From Apostichopus japonicus (lineage: Eukaryota > Echinodermata > Holothuroidea > Aspidochirotida > Stichopodidae): 64,000 bases of DNA. The translations under genes were made by a program, and so were the position numbers. Where the stretch lies: positions 14,051,001-14,115,000 of the forward strand of contig NC_092580.1 in NCBI RefSeq assembly GCF_037975245.1, given 5' to 3'. This document shows, piece by piece, positions 1-14,000 of the stretch (position 1 is its first letter; each line of letters opens with the position of its first letter). Under the pieces are notes generated by a model. It saw only the letters and a program-made list of their open reading frames with translations. It did no database searches and had not been told where the DNA came from.

Positions 1-1978
1 ACGTAACCTATATATCTATTTAAGCAAAAGTCTAGACCATGGAAACTTGTGCCTGCGTGATTGGAGATGTCATAGGTCAAAGATCAGAGGTCTTTTACTC
101 CCAAATTTGGAGTAAACGCCATTACCTGCTTGTGAGTATGCTAGAAAAGTCAGTAAACCACAGGATATTTTTAGAATAATGGGACAAATATTAAAACAGT
201 ACTTATGTAATTGTTAAGGGTGGAGGTCTAAGGTCAAATGGAGTCACTGGTCAATTTGGTCTAAATTGTGTGAAAAAGTGTCTCCATGAATTGCCCTCTT
301 GCTAACTTCTTTGTGATTCTGCTGTAGGCCACAGTGCAGAAAAAATGTAACCACATGTTGTAGTGGTACTGTGATTACCAAAGCATCTGTAACAGACTAT
401 GGCCTGTACATTTACTTGGAATTGATTCGAAGGTTGTGGTAAATGCAGTGAAAGGGAATTTTTTTCCCAGTTTCAAAGTATTCAGAGACATAGAAAGGAT
501 GTGACCTTTTTACTGTTCATGACATGATTTTATCACAGACTGTACCTTAAAACTGACTGGATGGTACAGTACAACTACAGTTTGTTTCACTATACAGTAT
601 TATACATGCTACTGTAAACTGTATGTAGGAGGAAGTAAAGTGTATGCTTTTAATAGTCCACTACGTCCAAGTGCTCTGTGTGGAAAATGGATATATGTTT
701 GTGGTGTTTGTATGTACTGTACATAGTCATCATCGTCAGAGGGGAACTTCCCACCATTGTACTTTGTTTCCGTACCTTGTGATAGGTGCACCCTATAGGG
801 CTTTAACAGATAAGATATAACCCAGTCTACAGTAATACTTTTAAAGGTCAAGTTTAAAGAAGCTATGTATATGCCTTATTTACATATGAGCTTACTGTTG
901 TACCCTTCAACTGATAGCATGTACCGATCTCCCATCAGCCCTATCTAATACATAGATTTGCAATAGCATGCAGTACTGTGTGTGTGAATATGTATATAAC
1001 ATTCTGATACTGTCTCTATGTACACATAAAATGTATATCCAACACTCAGTCAGTCAGTCAGGACCTTTGCTTTAATAGTTTTCATCATACAGTACTGTCT
1101 ATGATTGGATTCATGAGTCTTAACATTTTTGGTTTATTTTATTTACATCACTCGTCACTTACCTGTCTCTATACAAATGCACTCCTATTTACCGTATCCT
1201 TTAGGAGTGATAACATTATTGCACTGGGACCCACAATCACCATTTCTTAGGTCACTATCGTCCCAATGTCAAATCTGCCATTCGACAGCCTATACATGTG
1301 TATTTACTTCGTTCCCTGCTTACCTGTCTCCCCACAACCTTAGCACCGCATTCTACCGTGTCTAGTATGCCCTGGTAATCTTTTAACACTGTGCACCCTC
1401 AGTGACTGGTCATACCCGGTCAGTGACCTTCCTTCTCATTCTACCACCCAAAGTGTCTACACATGTTTTTCATATTGGGAAAATTTTTTTTTCGAAATTC
1501 GCGTTTCTAATAGGATTTTGGCTATGTGTGTGGTAGTTTGTGGTAAGTTGTTTGTACATGTATATTACTGTATGTCATATATCATCTCAGACTTGTTTCA
1601 TATTAAAAATGAATTAATTTTTAAGTACAGTATAAGATACAAGATGGGCAAATTGCTATACAAGTGCAAAGTTGCATAGTAGTTTTAAACACAGGAAATC
1701 AGAGTATTTTATAAGAGGACAGATTGGTATGCAAAATTTGAACATTCGATTACTCCTTGGTGTTGCATGTTGCATGTTGCATGTGTTCATTTAATTAATG
1801 AGTCGCTTTTGTTCAACAGTCTCTCTCTCACAAAAAAGGTGTAATTTGTTTGTTTGTTTCAATCTGCAGTTTCTACTTAAAAAACGTCTTTCGCTATGTT
1901 CAAGTTTTGCAACTGCAGTTACTACAATATGACTTGCATTTATAATTTTATCCCTTCTCTTTCATCTTTTCATCTCAG
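1..1978 (+). other. Intron upstream of the first visible exon
   Basis: No coding exon was found; the exon with the start of the SH3 domain must lie upstream of the window. The stretch is rich in short TACAGTA/TACTGTA motifs. It carries a copy of a dispersed repeat (about 1300-1480) and a small GTTGCAT triplet repeat at 1761-1785. The last 60 bases are a normal pyrimidine-rich 3' splice region ending in cag at 1978. Confidence 0.6.
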
Positions 1979-2019
1979 AATGGTACTATGGACACCTCAG
2001 CTCAAAGTGTTGCACTATG
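1979..2019 (+). CDS. Exon 1 in window: SH3 domain core
   Basis: A 41-bp exon between cag and gtaagt. It enters in phase (two bases complete a codon) and leaves in phase 0. It encodes WYYGHLSSKCCTM, matching the WYRG tryptophan strand of DOCK SH3 domains, and runs directly into GLFPAS of the next exon. The double tryptophan-tyrosine surface is where ELMO proline motifs bind in the family. It was identified only through the splice sites and phase, because it is too short to stand out as an ORF. Confidence 0.85.
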
Positions 2020-5000
2020 GTAAGTATTTAATTCACTCCTCACTTACGGGTCTTCTTTACCTATCTACCTTAGCCTTGTTATGACCTAGAAATAAGCTAG
2101 TTTTGATGGACAGAAATAATTGTGATGCGCTGAGTACTGGATAAGGTCTGTTGGACTATCTTTTCTCTTCACTAGTTGTGTAGGTCTAGGAAACGGACAA
2201 AGTTGTAACATGTTTGAGTTGACACAGTTGACAGATTAAGGCCCATTGTGATGCGTATAGTTGCCCCCTGTCTGCAGTTACCAGTTACAGTAGTTACCAA
2301 CCCAGTTACCATAGTTACCAAACCAGTCATCAAAATACAATTTAACATATTCGAAAGGGCTTCGGAAATTCGGTATGTTACTCATCTTTTAGTCCTCTCT
2401 GTCCCTGTCCCTCCTTAATGTATGCACTTTTCCATCTACCAAGACGCAACACATGTTACCAATTTACACCGTACCCGGGCGTAAAAATCATTATCATAAA
2501 AATTACTGTCACCATTGCCGTCAAAACAGTGCAGTAACATGTATATAGCCTCCCTTGAGCAAGATAATACTTATTCCTGTCGGTACACTACAATATACTA
2601 TACATATACTGTATGTCTCTGTACAATGATGCCTGCTATGTACTGTAGTGACCACTCGGGGTATATACAACCTAAATTGTGAAGTGTTCTATAAAAGAAA
2701 TGGCTGTGGTTAAAAATACATGAAACTTGAGTCAGTATATATATACAGAGTAGTAGAGAAAATGAAAATAAAAGTGACATGAAAGAAACAATGGAGCTAA
2801 TTATCATGCCGGTGAATGGAACTCCCCGTCCTAACTTTTGATGTGTACAGCAGTATAATGAACACTTTCATGCTACTTTCGAGTGACATGATTTGAAAAG
2901 AACTTTTTCAAGTAGTAGTTTTTGTTGCGCAAGAGGCATAGGTTTCGGCCAGTATGTTGAACTTTCAACCAAACAAGAAAATAGAAAAGGAAACAACTTA
3001 AATATGAGCTAATAATATATCCTAAATGAAATGTCTGGCCATTTCCCTGAATTAGTAATAGTGTTAAGGTTTAAACAAACTTTCTGTTGATCCACAACAG
3101 TATAGTAAATCAGCTTAATGCAACTCTGTATTCCTCTGGCTTTTTCATAGAAATTCTTATTCTTTTAAGTTGCAATTTTGCATTGGCAGGCCTCGAAATT
3201 CAGCCTAGATATGCTTGCAAAATGCCAATGGTTTTTGCCGATTGACACCCCCCCCCCCCCCCACCAAGTTGCATGTTTTTAAGAAGTGGTTAAAATTGTG
3301 AAACTCTAGGCCTGCATTTGGTTGTCATATTATATAACATGATTCTCATTTCAAGTCATGTGATATTCATGCATGATTGGGTCCCCCTTAGTATAACATT
3401 TTAAGGGACCTACATTGTTGCAACCTTTTAGCTGCTCCTGATAAGAGACATTTAGTAACAGTTTTGCTCCAATACAAAGAAATTTGTGTCCAATAAGTTA
3501 TGTAGTATCTATCGAGAAATCATATTTAAATTCAAACCCTTTAAAATTTGTTTCTTCCTGGTGTGATATTGATCGAATAGAATATATGGCAGGTCATTTT
3601 TATCTTTAAGAACTCTATCCTTCCTTTAACAAGAAGTTCAAGGTAACAATATTTTTTCTTGGCAAACTCAACTCAAAAGTACAAATTATATATGCTTAGC
3701 AACTGTTAAGTGTTTGCATAGCAAATATCTCCAGCCAATGATATGTACTGATATGTATCTAGGGCATATAGGCAATAGGAGAGATAACAGTGTGTTTGGC
3801 CGGGCTATAAAAAATACTCACATGACTTGAAATTCAAGTGTTATTATCAATTCTGACTTGTGTACAGCACGTGAACTGGTTGGCTCAGGATGACCCCCCG
3901 TAGCTCCCGCCCCCCCTCTTTTTTTGATCCGGAGTGCTAACAAAAGTGTCATGATTTCTGGATACTATATCAGAAATCCCCCTCTGGTCATTTGCACATT
4001 CTATATCTTTTAAAATCCATGTAATTCTGGTGTTCTTCATTCCTTACCTTCTAGCCCTATGACAACTACTGAACTCTGTCCTTTGTATAGGTCCAGAACA
4101 ATATAGTTAACTGTGCCATTCAACACTGACATCTGTTCAGTGACTGGCCATGTGTGGGCTATCTTCTCACCACCCCACCCCCACCCCCACCCCCACTTCT
4201 CCCACAAACACACAGACACACACATCCTTATAGTGTATAGTACCTCTGAAGGAAAGCTTGACCTCTCTAATTTTACACGTTGTACATGGTCTTCCTTTAC
4301 TTATTTTGATCTATTTGTCTGAGGTATTAATTCTTACAGTACTACATAACTGTTTTCACTCAACCTGATTGTGCATGACTTATATATTAGAGCTGAACCC
4401 TACGAGGATAAATTTTCAAATGTTATTCTTCCTGATACCCGTTCCTTCCTCTTGTGAATACAGTATACAGGATGCTCGTGAATGTCAGTTCCTTTTTAAT
4501 CCTAAACGAAAAATCAAAACTACAGTACTTACCAAATGTTTTCCCGAAAGGTAACGAGGGCAGTAGACTCCTGATGTGTCACCTGACTAATTCACTTTGG
4601 CTTCGGCTTCGGCTACAACGTTTCTGGGTACTGGGGTGTTGGGACGAATCTAACCTTATTTAGTAATAACCAGGCCACAACCAATACGGTCGCCATTTGG
4701 CGAGTAGAATTTTAGCTTTGGCGAATAGAAAATGCACTACGCTCGACATTTTGGCGAGTGACTTGTGGGTTAGTCGAACCTCAATATAAGCAAGGTTTTA
4801 TATCTCTACAAACATTTCACAGAATGACAAAAGCAAGTACCTTGGCGAACTTGAAGCAAGTTTAAGTTTAACTTAAGTTTAACTTTGTAAACTGGTTAAC
4901 TATCTGCACATGCTTTATGTTTGAGAGTTTTTCATTTGCAGGGTTGTTCACGAACCTCACTGAGCATTTATAAACGAAAACATCATTTAAAATCTAAAAT

Positions 5001-8000
5001 AACAATTTATTACAGGGAACGGTTTCAGCTTACGAAGTAGATTTGATATGCAAAAACTCAAATCCACAATACAGGATTATCTGTCGCTTTGGCAAAACCT
5101 TTTTTGCTGGCAAAGAATGGAACTGCCGAGTTGGTTAGGCCACACTAACAACAGTAGGATAATATTAGGTTCGTAACAGTGCCATACGGTAGTATATATC
5201 TTCCTATATAAAGTGGGGAAATCTTTCTACGTTTCCAGTACAGTAGTAGAGAGGAGGAGACAGGTGATTATAACCACCTTCAATTATAAGTAGCAAAGAT
5301 ATATGGGTTTGAATATCTGTGTCCTGAAAGGAATAAACTCTAAGAATCTCTGTTTCAGTTTATGTACTGTAATATGACTGGGCAGGACTATATACTGTAC
5401 ACATTTTATATTTCAACCTTGCACGAGCCTCTGCAAGAATCAATAAAAAAAGTTTTGACTGTGTTTATGTGACAGTGTACTGACTTTAGCTGTTATTAAT
5501 AAGCATAGATCTACAGTATGGTTTATTATGAATCCTTAAGGTTGTAAACTGTATACAGGAAGTTAAGTAAAGGGGATATGGAAGCGATCACACCACTGGC
5601 TGGCCAAGTTTCTTTTTCTGTTATAAAGCTGCACGCATGTTCTTGCATGCATTATGCACCCATAAAGGTCATGCATCAGTATTAGCCACATAGTTCAGTG
5701 TGCTAAAAATTGCTAGAATCTTTGCATTTATGTATCTTCCAAGAGGCTCTGATCCTCTGTATTATTTCCAGACACAGAGAAAAGGGTTCATTAAGAGGTT
5801 AACATGTGACAATTGCGCAGAATGCTATGATGGTGACATAAGCATAAACTGTGCTTGTTGAAATATGAGCATTAGTGACCATTAATAATGACCATCTAGC
5901 ATGTTTGGGATCATTAGTGATGAATTTTAATTTACTGGCTCCATTATTCATGTTTTAAGACATTATACTTTATTACAACTTTATTGATATTTTATGACAC
6001 TTGTGATTGATTAAAATTTGCTGCAAGTAATTAGGTCGTTTAGTTGTTTGGCAATTTACTCGTTTAGTATAGTGAAAGCACTTCTCTTTGTTTGAAATAC
6101 ACGTCAAAGTTTCCTATCTGAGTAATAACTGAAATTTGGACCTATTTAAGATTACATACAGTATCTGTACACAGTACAGCTCTGACAATGTTTATATCAG
6201 AAGTATCTAATGTGGTCATAGTGTAGGTCCTGAAATAAACCTACAACCACATATAATGTTCCCTTTTAATATCCTATTTAGTGCACTCGCAAAGGACACA
6301 GTATATAACATTTCTGTATCTGTGAACCTAAGTTTTGAACTTGACAAAACAAAAATTGGGGGAAAGGATAAGAGAGGGGGGAGGGATAAGGGAAGGGGTC
6401 ATATGACAAAACAAAACAAAACATGGTTCAATGTATTTAGTTTGCTGTTAATTTTTTGATCTCCTGACAGTATGTTTCAACGATCCTCCTACCCTTGCAG
6501 AGTCTCACCTGGTTAATTTATAACTTGGATAGTTTGTGGACTCCATGTTTGTTTTACTCCTTGGTAGACTTATGTTGACAGTTTTCCCCTGAATAACGTT
6601 GACGTACGTTCAGAATTTCTGATAAACCCACATTTGACAAGAAATGTTGAAACACAGAGCGTTTCAACTACATATTTATCAATCACTTATTTTTTGTCAA
6701 AAACTTGTATTTACTGTACTATTTATTATAGTGAGGCCGATGTCTAGAATTTTAAGTTTGCGGGGGCTGCTTTAAATAAAATGTGCGTACAGTATATATA
6801 TATGGTTCTTTGAGGAAACACTACTGAAGCATACCATAGCTGTTAGTGTCATGTGAGGTGGTGCTGGAAGTGGTATATATAGGCTGGTAGCTTTTGTCTT
6901 ATCAGGAATTGGCCGGGAGATTTCTGTGCATTCTGCAACAAATTAAATGACAGGAAGGAAGTAGAACCACTCTGTATTGTTGCTTTTTACTTTAGAAGGT
7001 CACAGCTAGAAGGCTTACAAATAGCAGTACCTAATGGAAACCAGGATAGACACATGTACATACACGAAAACGAATGGCGTGTTTCCTCAAACGTTAGGGT
7101 ACTGACCTGTCATCTCCCAGTTCCTCCCACTGCCACCCCCCCTCCCATCAGGACCATCTGTTGTCACCCTCCATCTCCAGACAGTTTTTTCAGTCTCTAA
7201 ACATTATGTACTGTGTTGTCAATCTCCCATAGCAATGCACCTGTACAGTACATTTTGTACTGTTTCCCTGTGCTATTGGTTCCTATATATACTGAATGGT
7301 GATCAAAGAAGGCTAAATTTGTTATGTTTGTTAGTTGTGATAAATTTCAACAATATTGACAATATTGTGTTTAGGCTATATTAGTATTATTTACTATTAG
7401 GTTTTAGATGCAAGCAAACAGGTTCTATAGAGCCAATTAAGTTGCCGAGCCAATTAAATTGCCGAGCCAGTTAAGTTGCCGATCCAATTAATCTTATTTA
7501 ATAAGTTAAAGTACACAAAAAATCAAATAGTATGAAATACAATAATTATGGGAAGGACTTTTGCATGGATTATTATATACTGTACTCAAAGGACAGTGTA
7601 ACAGAAACCTTAAATTGCACGCGATCATATTTGGGAGAACATGCACCGTTGCGGACACACACACATGTATACACACACCTGTTTCCTACATTTTAAACCT
7701 TCCATGTTTACTTCATATCGTGTAAAGTCTGTTACTTCAGGAAGTTGGATTTTGGACAAGCACTCCACTTGCATAACACTTGAGATACCATAGTACTCAT
7801 ACTTCTGACAAAGTTCAAAGTAGTTTGTTCAGATAGTTGTCATTGCATATGGCACACTTAAAGCACTTGTTCAACATATGTGTATGTACAGCATCTTGTG
7901 AATTGGTCCAGTTTTTACACTCGACAGGCCTCGTCAAAAGTAAAGCACTGTAAAAGTCCCTGCACTTTACCGCAAGGCGTACACCATATGATGGTGAATA

Positions 8001-11000
8001 ACCGTTTCGCCTCATTCCTCGCAACCAAGTCCACTCTACAGTATCATACCTTTTTATTTTAAAAGTAATAACCAATGTCCACAGGAGACCATATTTGGAC
8101 GTCCACAAGTAAAAATAGACTAAATTTTCAGAAAATTTATTTGCTTTCACAATGGTGTCACCGTTCCTGGAACAAAGCCTTGTCACGATGACTCACTGTT
8201 TGTATTTTCTGGCCTTGCACTGTTAAAGTGTTTTTTTTTCTTGGATAAAAAAGTTGTTTACCTCATTCCACTCTTTAACTTTCCCCGAGATACACGCTCT
8301 GTGATCTACCCTACCCTAGCCTAGCTACTGACTGGAAGCAAAATGGCAGATTTTGATTGCATTTAGTAGTTTATGATAGTCTAACAAACTAGCTTAAAGA
8401 ATATTAATGCTTCTCATCATTCCTGTGTACATCGGGGAAGTAACAGTGGCTAAGGTCATATGTGGTGTTAACAATCTTGACGACAGTCCATATTTACTGT
8501 ATAAATAGTAATAAACTATTAACCGCCTTTTCAATAATAATGATAATAATCAGCAGTTATTTTAACGACGCTTAAGTGACCACAAATGTGAGAGGAATCC
8601 GCAAGGGCTAATGGATTACAACTAACACGTCAGGTTGCTTCCAATCAGATTTTCAAATTTAGATCCTTTTCAAGTTAGAAAGTCATTTCACATGTGAAAA
8701 CTGTAGATTGCTCTTGGATGAAAAACCCACCTTACTATGACCCGGCCGGGAATTGAACCCCGAACCTCCCTATTGCTAATCCTCATTGCTTCAAATGCCA
8801 CCGCCTTATCCACTCGGCCACAGCACCGGTTTTGTGGTTTTATGGAATTATTCTTTCGTGATCAGTGGTGACCAATGGCAGCAAGCATTAATAGCTAAAC
8901 CATAACATACTGTCCAACCACAGTGTATAAGTATTCCGTGTCAAGTTGGAACATACTGTACCATATTATGAGTACCCTGATATCAGTACAGTAAAACTCT
9001 GATTATCCGAACACCTTTTATCCGATCCGTTCAAGAATAAAAAAGACAGAGGCCTAGTGTTATTGATTACCTTCAGTTAGGATAATCAGAGTTTTACTGT
9101 ACTCACATTATACTCACAGATACGTCATGCGGTTGGACTTTTTGCAGACTTCATGTTTTTTTGTTTATTCTTTACTTACTGAGAGATCTTTGGCAATAAT
9201 TAGGGAATTGTGGGTGGCCTTAACCAATAATGAAAATGAAAGGAAACACATTAGAGATAGAGAAACAAAATGTGAGTTTCCATTGCACTGTCGTTGATAC
9301 ATGAATAATATAAAATGTATTCGTACTAACTCTCGCCTTAAAACGAAACCTAATATCTCTATCTTTTGCCCACAGGGACTATTTCCAGCGTCTCACGTCC
9401 ACATTGTAAAGATTCCAACCACAGACAAGCCACAGCTGTAAGTAATATTTAATTTGCTTCCTCACTTTACCTATCTCCACCACAGCAACTGCACTCTACC
9501 TCGACCCTGTCTAGAGTCACCTGGTAACCTTAGACACTGACCTCGCATGGTGACCTCTGGTCACTTCCGGTCAACCTGCCTCCTCATTCTTCCACCCAAT
9601 GTGTCTAGTTGTGTACTGAGTAGAGCTGCCATGATCTTGACCGTCCCTAACTGATTAGATTAGAATAAAACTAAACCTTTTAGCAAACTGCTTATCCACT
9701 AAAGAGCCTATGTAAGAGAATGTGTAAAAGTAAGAGGGCCTGATGTTTCGATCCTAGCAGAATCTTCTTCAAAGGCTGAATGACAAGTGGCTTGTTATTG
9801 GAATGCCACTGGGTTGATTCCTGCTAATTTCCTCATGGTCACAGAAGATGCTAGTTTTCGCCAGAGGCGCCAAAAAGCCTTTGCTTGTATAATTAAGGCC
9901 CCAGCCCTGCCACGGTTGGCTCACTTAGATGGTAGCATTTAAGCTCCAGTCTGTCCCTGTCTTTGACCGATCGCACGTGATGGTCTGTATGGTAGTATGT
10001 AAATGACCACATATCTTTCTGTGGAAACACTGAGACAAACATGTTTAGTTTCAGCAAATTTGTGATGGATTTTCACTTTGGACCAAGCAGAAATTAAGGT
10101 AAGTATGTGAGGTGCACCTGTACTTCATGCAGACTGGAATAAAAAATATCGGAATTTATGAATGCCACCATACCCTATAGCCTTTCTACTGTTGCAATTT
10201 TCTTGCAGTATTGCACTCATTATGCACATGGCCTTTGATACTTTTGGCTAAATCCCTTAATACATAGAGTTCACATGCACCAGAAATTTACCACATTAAT
10301 GTTCGGAATACCTTTGTCAGACTTTTGTTTGTTTTTTGGTCGAAAAAAGCATAAATTGGAATCAAATAATTAATGAAGTCGTTGTATCAGGTGATTGCAT
10401 TCGGAATTAATGCGGTGATATTGGGAACATTCAAGTATTTCACAATTGAAAGTGAGTTTCTGGGAATAATTCACATAATTATTAATAAATGAATGAATGA
10501 ATAAATAAATAAATAAATAAAATAATTTGTTACATGCAACAGCAATTCTGTCCTTCATTCTGGAGTCACCTTTAAGTTCAAGATGGTTGTTGTTAAGTAC
10601 AAAAACATAACACTTGAATGGGACATTTTACCTCAGATTTTACAGATCAGAATTCCTGCTAAAGTTGTAATGAGGTGAATGGTCAGTAAATAAACATATA
10701 CCAAGCAAAACTTGATGACAATTCTCAATTTTGTTTTGTAAGCAAGATACCAAATTCATTCTTTCGGTAGTTACTAGTCAGCAAAATTCGATCAAAACAG
10801 TTTACATATATGCTTCTTTCTGACTGAAAATGATGACAAGGTTTTTCAAATTTGATTCCAGTTACTGAGTTTGAACCTGTTTTAAGACAGTAATGGCCTG
10901 CCTGATGGGTTCATCTGTATTAGGTTGTTTTAGTCATATTTTGTCTCTTGCAATGCTCCTTTAATAAAGATGACATCCCTTTCCAACCTTAGTACTTTAA

Positions 11001-14000
11001 AGTTCCTGTACAGTAACATTTCCTGCTGTGCTCTATAAAGACAGTATGATGACACAATTTTTAAAACTTTCACAGTAACTATAATGAAATATTTTCTTTG
11101 GGGGGGGGGGAATCCTTCAGCCACAACTTAACTCTTCATTTATCAGCATAAATTTAAAGGTCACAGCTAGTCATTAAGGTATATATACTGTACATAATGT
11201 ACTCTAGGTCAGACATTAATAAGGACACAAAAACTGAAAGGATACTACGAAAATATCACAACTGCTTCCTGTGTTTAGAGTTTTTCCATGTCTCAGACTG
11301 AATGGAACATAAGTGGATTTTTTGTGTTGATAGCGCATGATCAATTCAAAATACAATTTTGACATCTAGCCATCATAGACACAAACGATACAGCCCCCGT
11401 TTTGAATTACATACTGTTTGCTTAGCCATTTCCGAGGCGAGGCATTTTGATGTGAAACCTGCAAACAGTTGCAAATGGCGATCTGAAAGATGATATCATC
11501 ATCAGTAAAAAGATCCATTGTAGTTAAATATATATGTACTCTGTAGTTTCGTTTTGGTTTGGAGGAAGTTGGAAAAGATTGGTTTCATGTTTATATGACC
11601 TGTATGTATAATTTCACCTTGTGTTTATAATTGATACAGTACGTATCTGCATGAAGGGGACTTGAAACTTGAAAATGTCAGGAGTTAACTTGTAAATCAA
11701 TCGTGACAAAGTCTACTGCTGCCTTATGAATATTTATGAACTGTAGAAAACATTGACAATATATCAGTAATATTCTGCTCTTTCTCTGGTCCAATCGTAG
11801 ATTTTACATTCCCATAAAAATGGCGGATGTTTTGCGACAGGATTGAGAAATTGAACGAACTTGTATTAAACTTAGTTTTACTTAGTTTTTTTGCTCATTT
11901 AGAAAAGTTCATTTTTTGTCTTAAGTTAATAAAGTTATAAGGAATCCAGTCACAGCTTGTTCATAGTGACATTCAGGACTATCACCGGAATCCCCTCCAC
12001 TGGCATAGACAATATACAGTAACAATAAAATCCTAGTGTAACGTATTTACTTTGCTCCTCGCTTACCTGTCTCCTCACAACCTTAGCACCCGTTCCACCG
12101 TGCCTACAATGTTCTGGAAACCCTTCAACACTGTGCGCCCTCTATGACCTGCTCCCTGGTCATTGCCCTTCCTTCTTGTTCTACCATGTTAAGTGCCTAC
12201 ATGCATATTTTTGATTGGGAGCCGGTCATATAGGGGCACAGTGTTAAAGGGTTACCAGGACATTATATGAACGTATGTTAGATCCTCCTGCAAGCAGGAA
12301 CTTGCAAAGAAGCCTCATTGGCTTATCAAAGCGGCAAGCTGACCGAAGGCAGTCTCTTAGATTTATATTTAACGTCCATGATTTTGAATTGTTAATTGTC
12401 AACAACTCTGTAACTGGATGACATACATTAATTTTGGAGTGACTCGAACTGGGGCACAGTAGGCATGGTAGGCACGGTAGAACGGTTGCTTAGGTTGTGA
12501 GTGGGCAGGTAAGCTTGTCACTCGTAATTATCCAAACCAGTAAGTTCAGGAGTATATAACACGTGTGGTACTACCTAAACTGCTGCATTTTGTATAGATC
12601 TACACAACCTCCATATTTACCAGAATTTCTCAAAATGGATAGGGGACTCCCCTCTCCTTCATGACATCCTAATTAATCCCCCTCTCCCCCCTGCAGTACA
12701 AAAATGATGGTTGCACCCCTGATGGGTACTCACACCAAATGAAAAATCATCTTAACAGCACAGAGGTGATTTAGGTTACAATATTATCTTCTTTAAATCA
12801 TTGGATTAAAAAGCAAGTATTCTGTTAACAAGATCACTTTAACAGTAAAAAATTCGACCAATTGTGTAAGCCTGATTTAAACAATACTGGCTGAAACATG
12901 TTTAAGGGTACAGTAAATATGATGAGGTGAGTCATGTAACATGTGATATCATGTGAGTATGTTTTTGTTCAAGTTCATTTAGATATATGTGGAAGAACAA
13001 TCACCACTCATTGTCTCGACTTGACTGAATTTTAATATCAACAATAGGCTGCCCAGCCAGAACAAAGACCCTTTCGTTTGAGGTTTGTTTCGGAAACATT
13101 CAGATCAAAAGGGATCCACTAGAAAGCCAGCTTATTATTAAATTAAACACAAAACTCTCAACGTTAAACATTAAAGCTTTCGTGGTTAATTTACGACCTG
13201 GTACATTTCCAAGTGTGGATGCGCGGTTACTGTTTGGAGGTCACCTTAGGTAATTATTGAAAGTTGATATTATCAGTTACAGAAACCATAACTATTCTAA
13301 AACCATACCTATTCTACAACAAAGGGAATGGGTTCAAAGAGAGGGGAAAAATAGCAAACATGAAGTCAACTTCCAAAGCTGATAGCAGTCCTTTAAAATG
13401 AATACTATGCATTTAATCCTGCTTTATGAAACATTATAAGGCACATTCAGCAACGTTGAGAAACATTGGAATGTACAGTACCTACAGTATGTAATGTTTA
13501 GTAATAGCAAAGTGCAGCCAATCCGCTTTCAGGCTTTCCTGGTAGATTTTGCTGGTCCCATGGGATGCCAATAACTGATTGCATCCTTTTGCCAGATTTA
13601 GCTGTTACCTAAATCTTGAACCTTACACGGTTCCCATGGGGATGACAGCAATATTTATGGGTCTGTGTGCTACAGCGCCCCAAATATAGAATGAATAAAT
13701 GCTTTAAGAATTGCCAGGAAGTTTCATTACGTACTTCATACACAACAGGGCACTGCCACGTAGATCTCGATTTTTCATTCACTCCGGGTTTTGTACTGAC
13801 AGGTTGAAAAAACTGAATTATCACTGAGTTGGTTGAAGGGCCTATAAATTATAAGTGATTCACAAAGATCAAGCATCGATTTATGGTACGAATATTCATT
13901 GAAAAAGTGTCACGCTCAACTTGAGTTGCTGCAGGCGAGACTTTTGCTATTTCTACTGTATTAGCAACTCCCTGGTTTCTGTATCAAGTCTGGGAGCACA

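Larger units (their letters stand above)
2020..9375 (+). other. Intron (7.4 kb) with SINE, pogo-like element and simple repeats
   Basis: The intron starts with a degenerate copy of the dispersed repeat also seen at 1300 and 12050. It contains a possible 128-bp hAT-like element (3187-3314), a 17-bp tandem repeat (7430-7491), a minus-strand SINE (8533-8827) and a 111-bp pogo/Tigger-like element (8989-9099). A C16 tract lies near 3249. No coding exon was recognised. Confidence 0.6.

Noticed and set aside
4671-5143. Possible hAT-like element beginning caggccacaaccaa and ending ggttaggccac
   Set aside because: The ends match only partly, and no flanking duplication is visible.
7815-8186. Minus-strand ORF of 123 codons
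   Set aside because: No recognisable domain, no splice context and no similarity I can name; probably chance.
8735-8826. tRNA-Ser/Leu-like sequence on the minus strand
   Set aside because: Box A and box B are recognisable, but the acceptor-stem halves do not pair and the sequence runs on into a SINE body with a microsatellite tail. It is a SINE head, not a tRNA gene.
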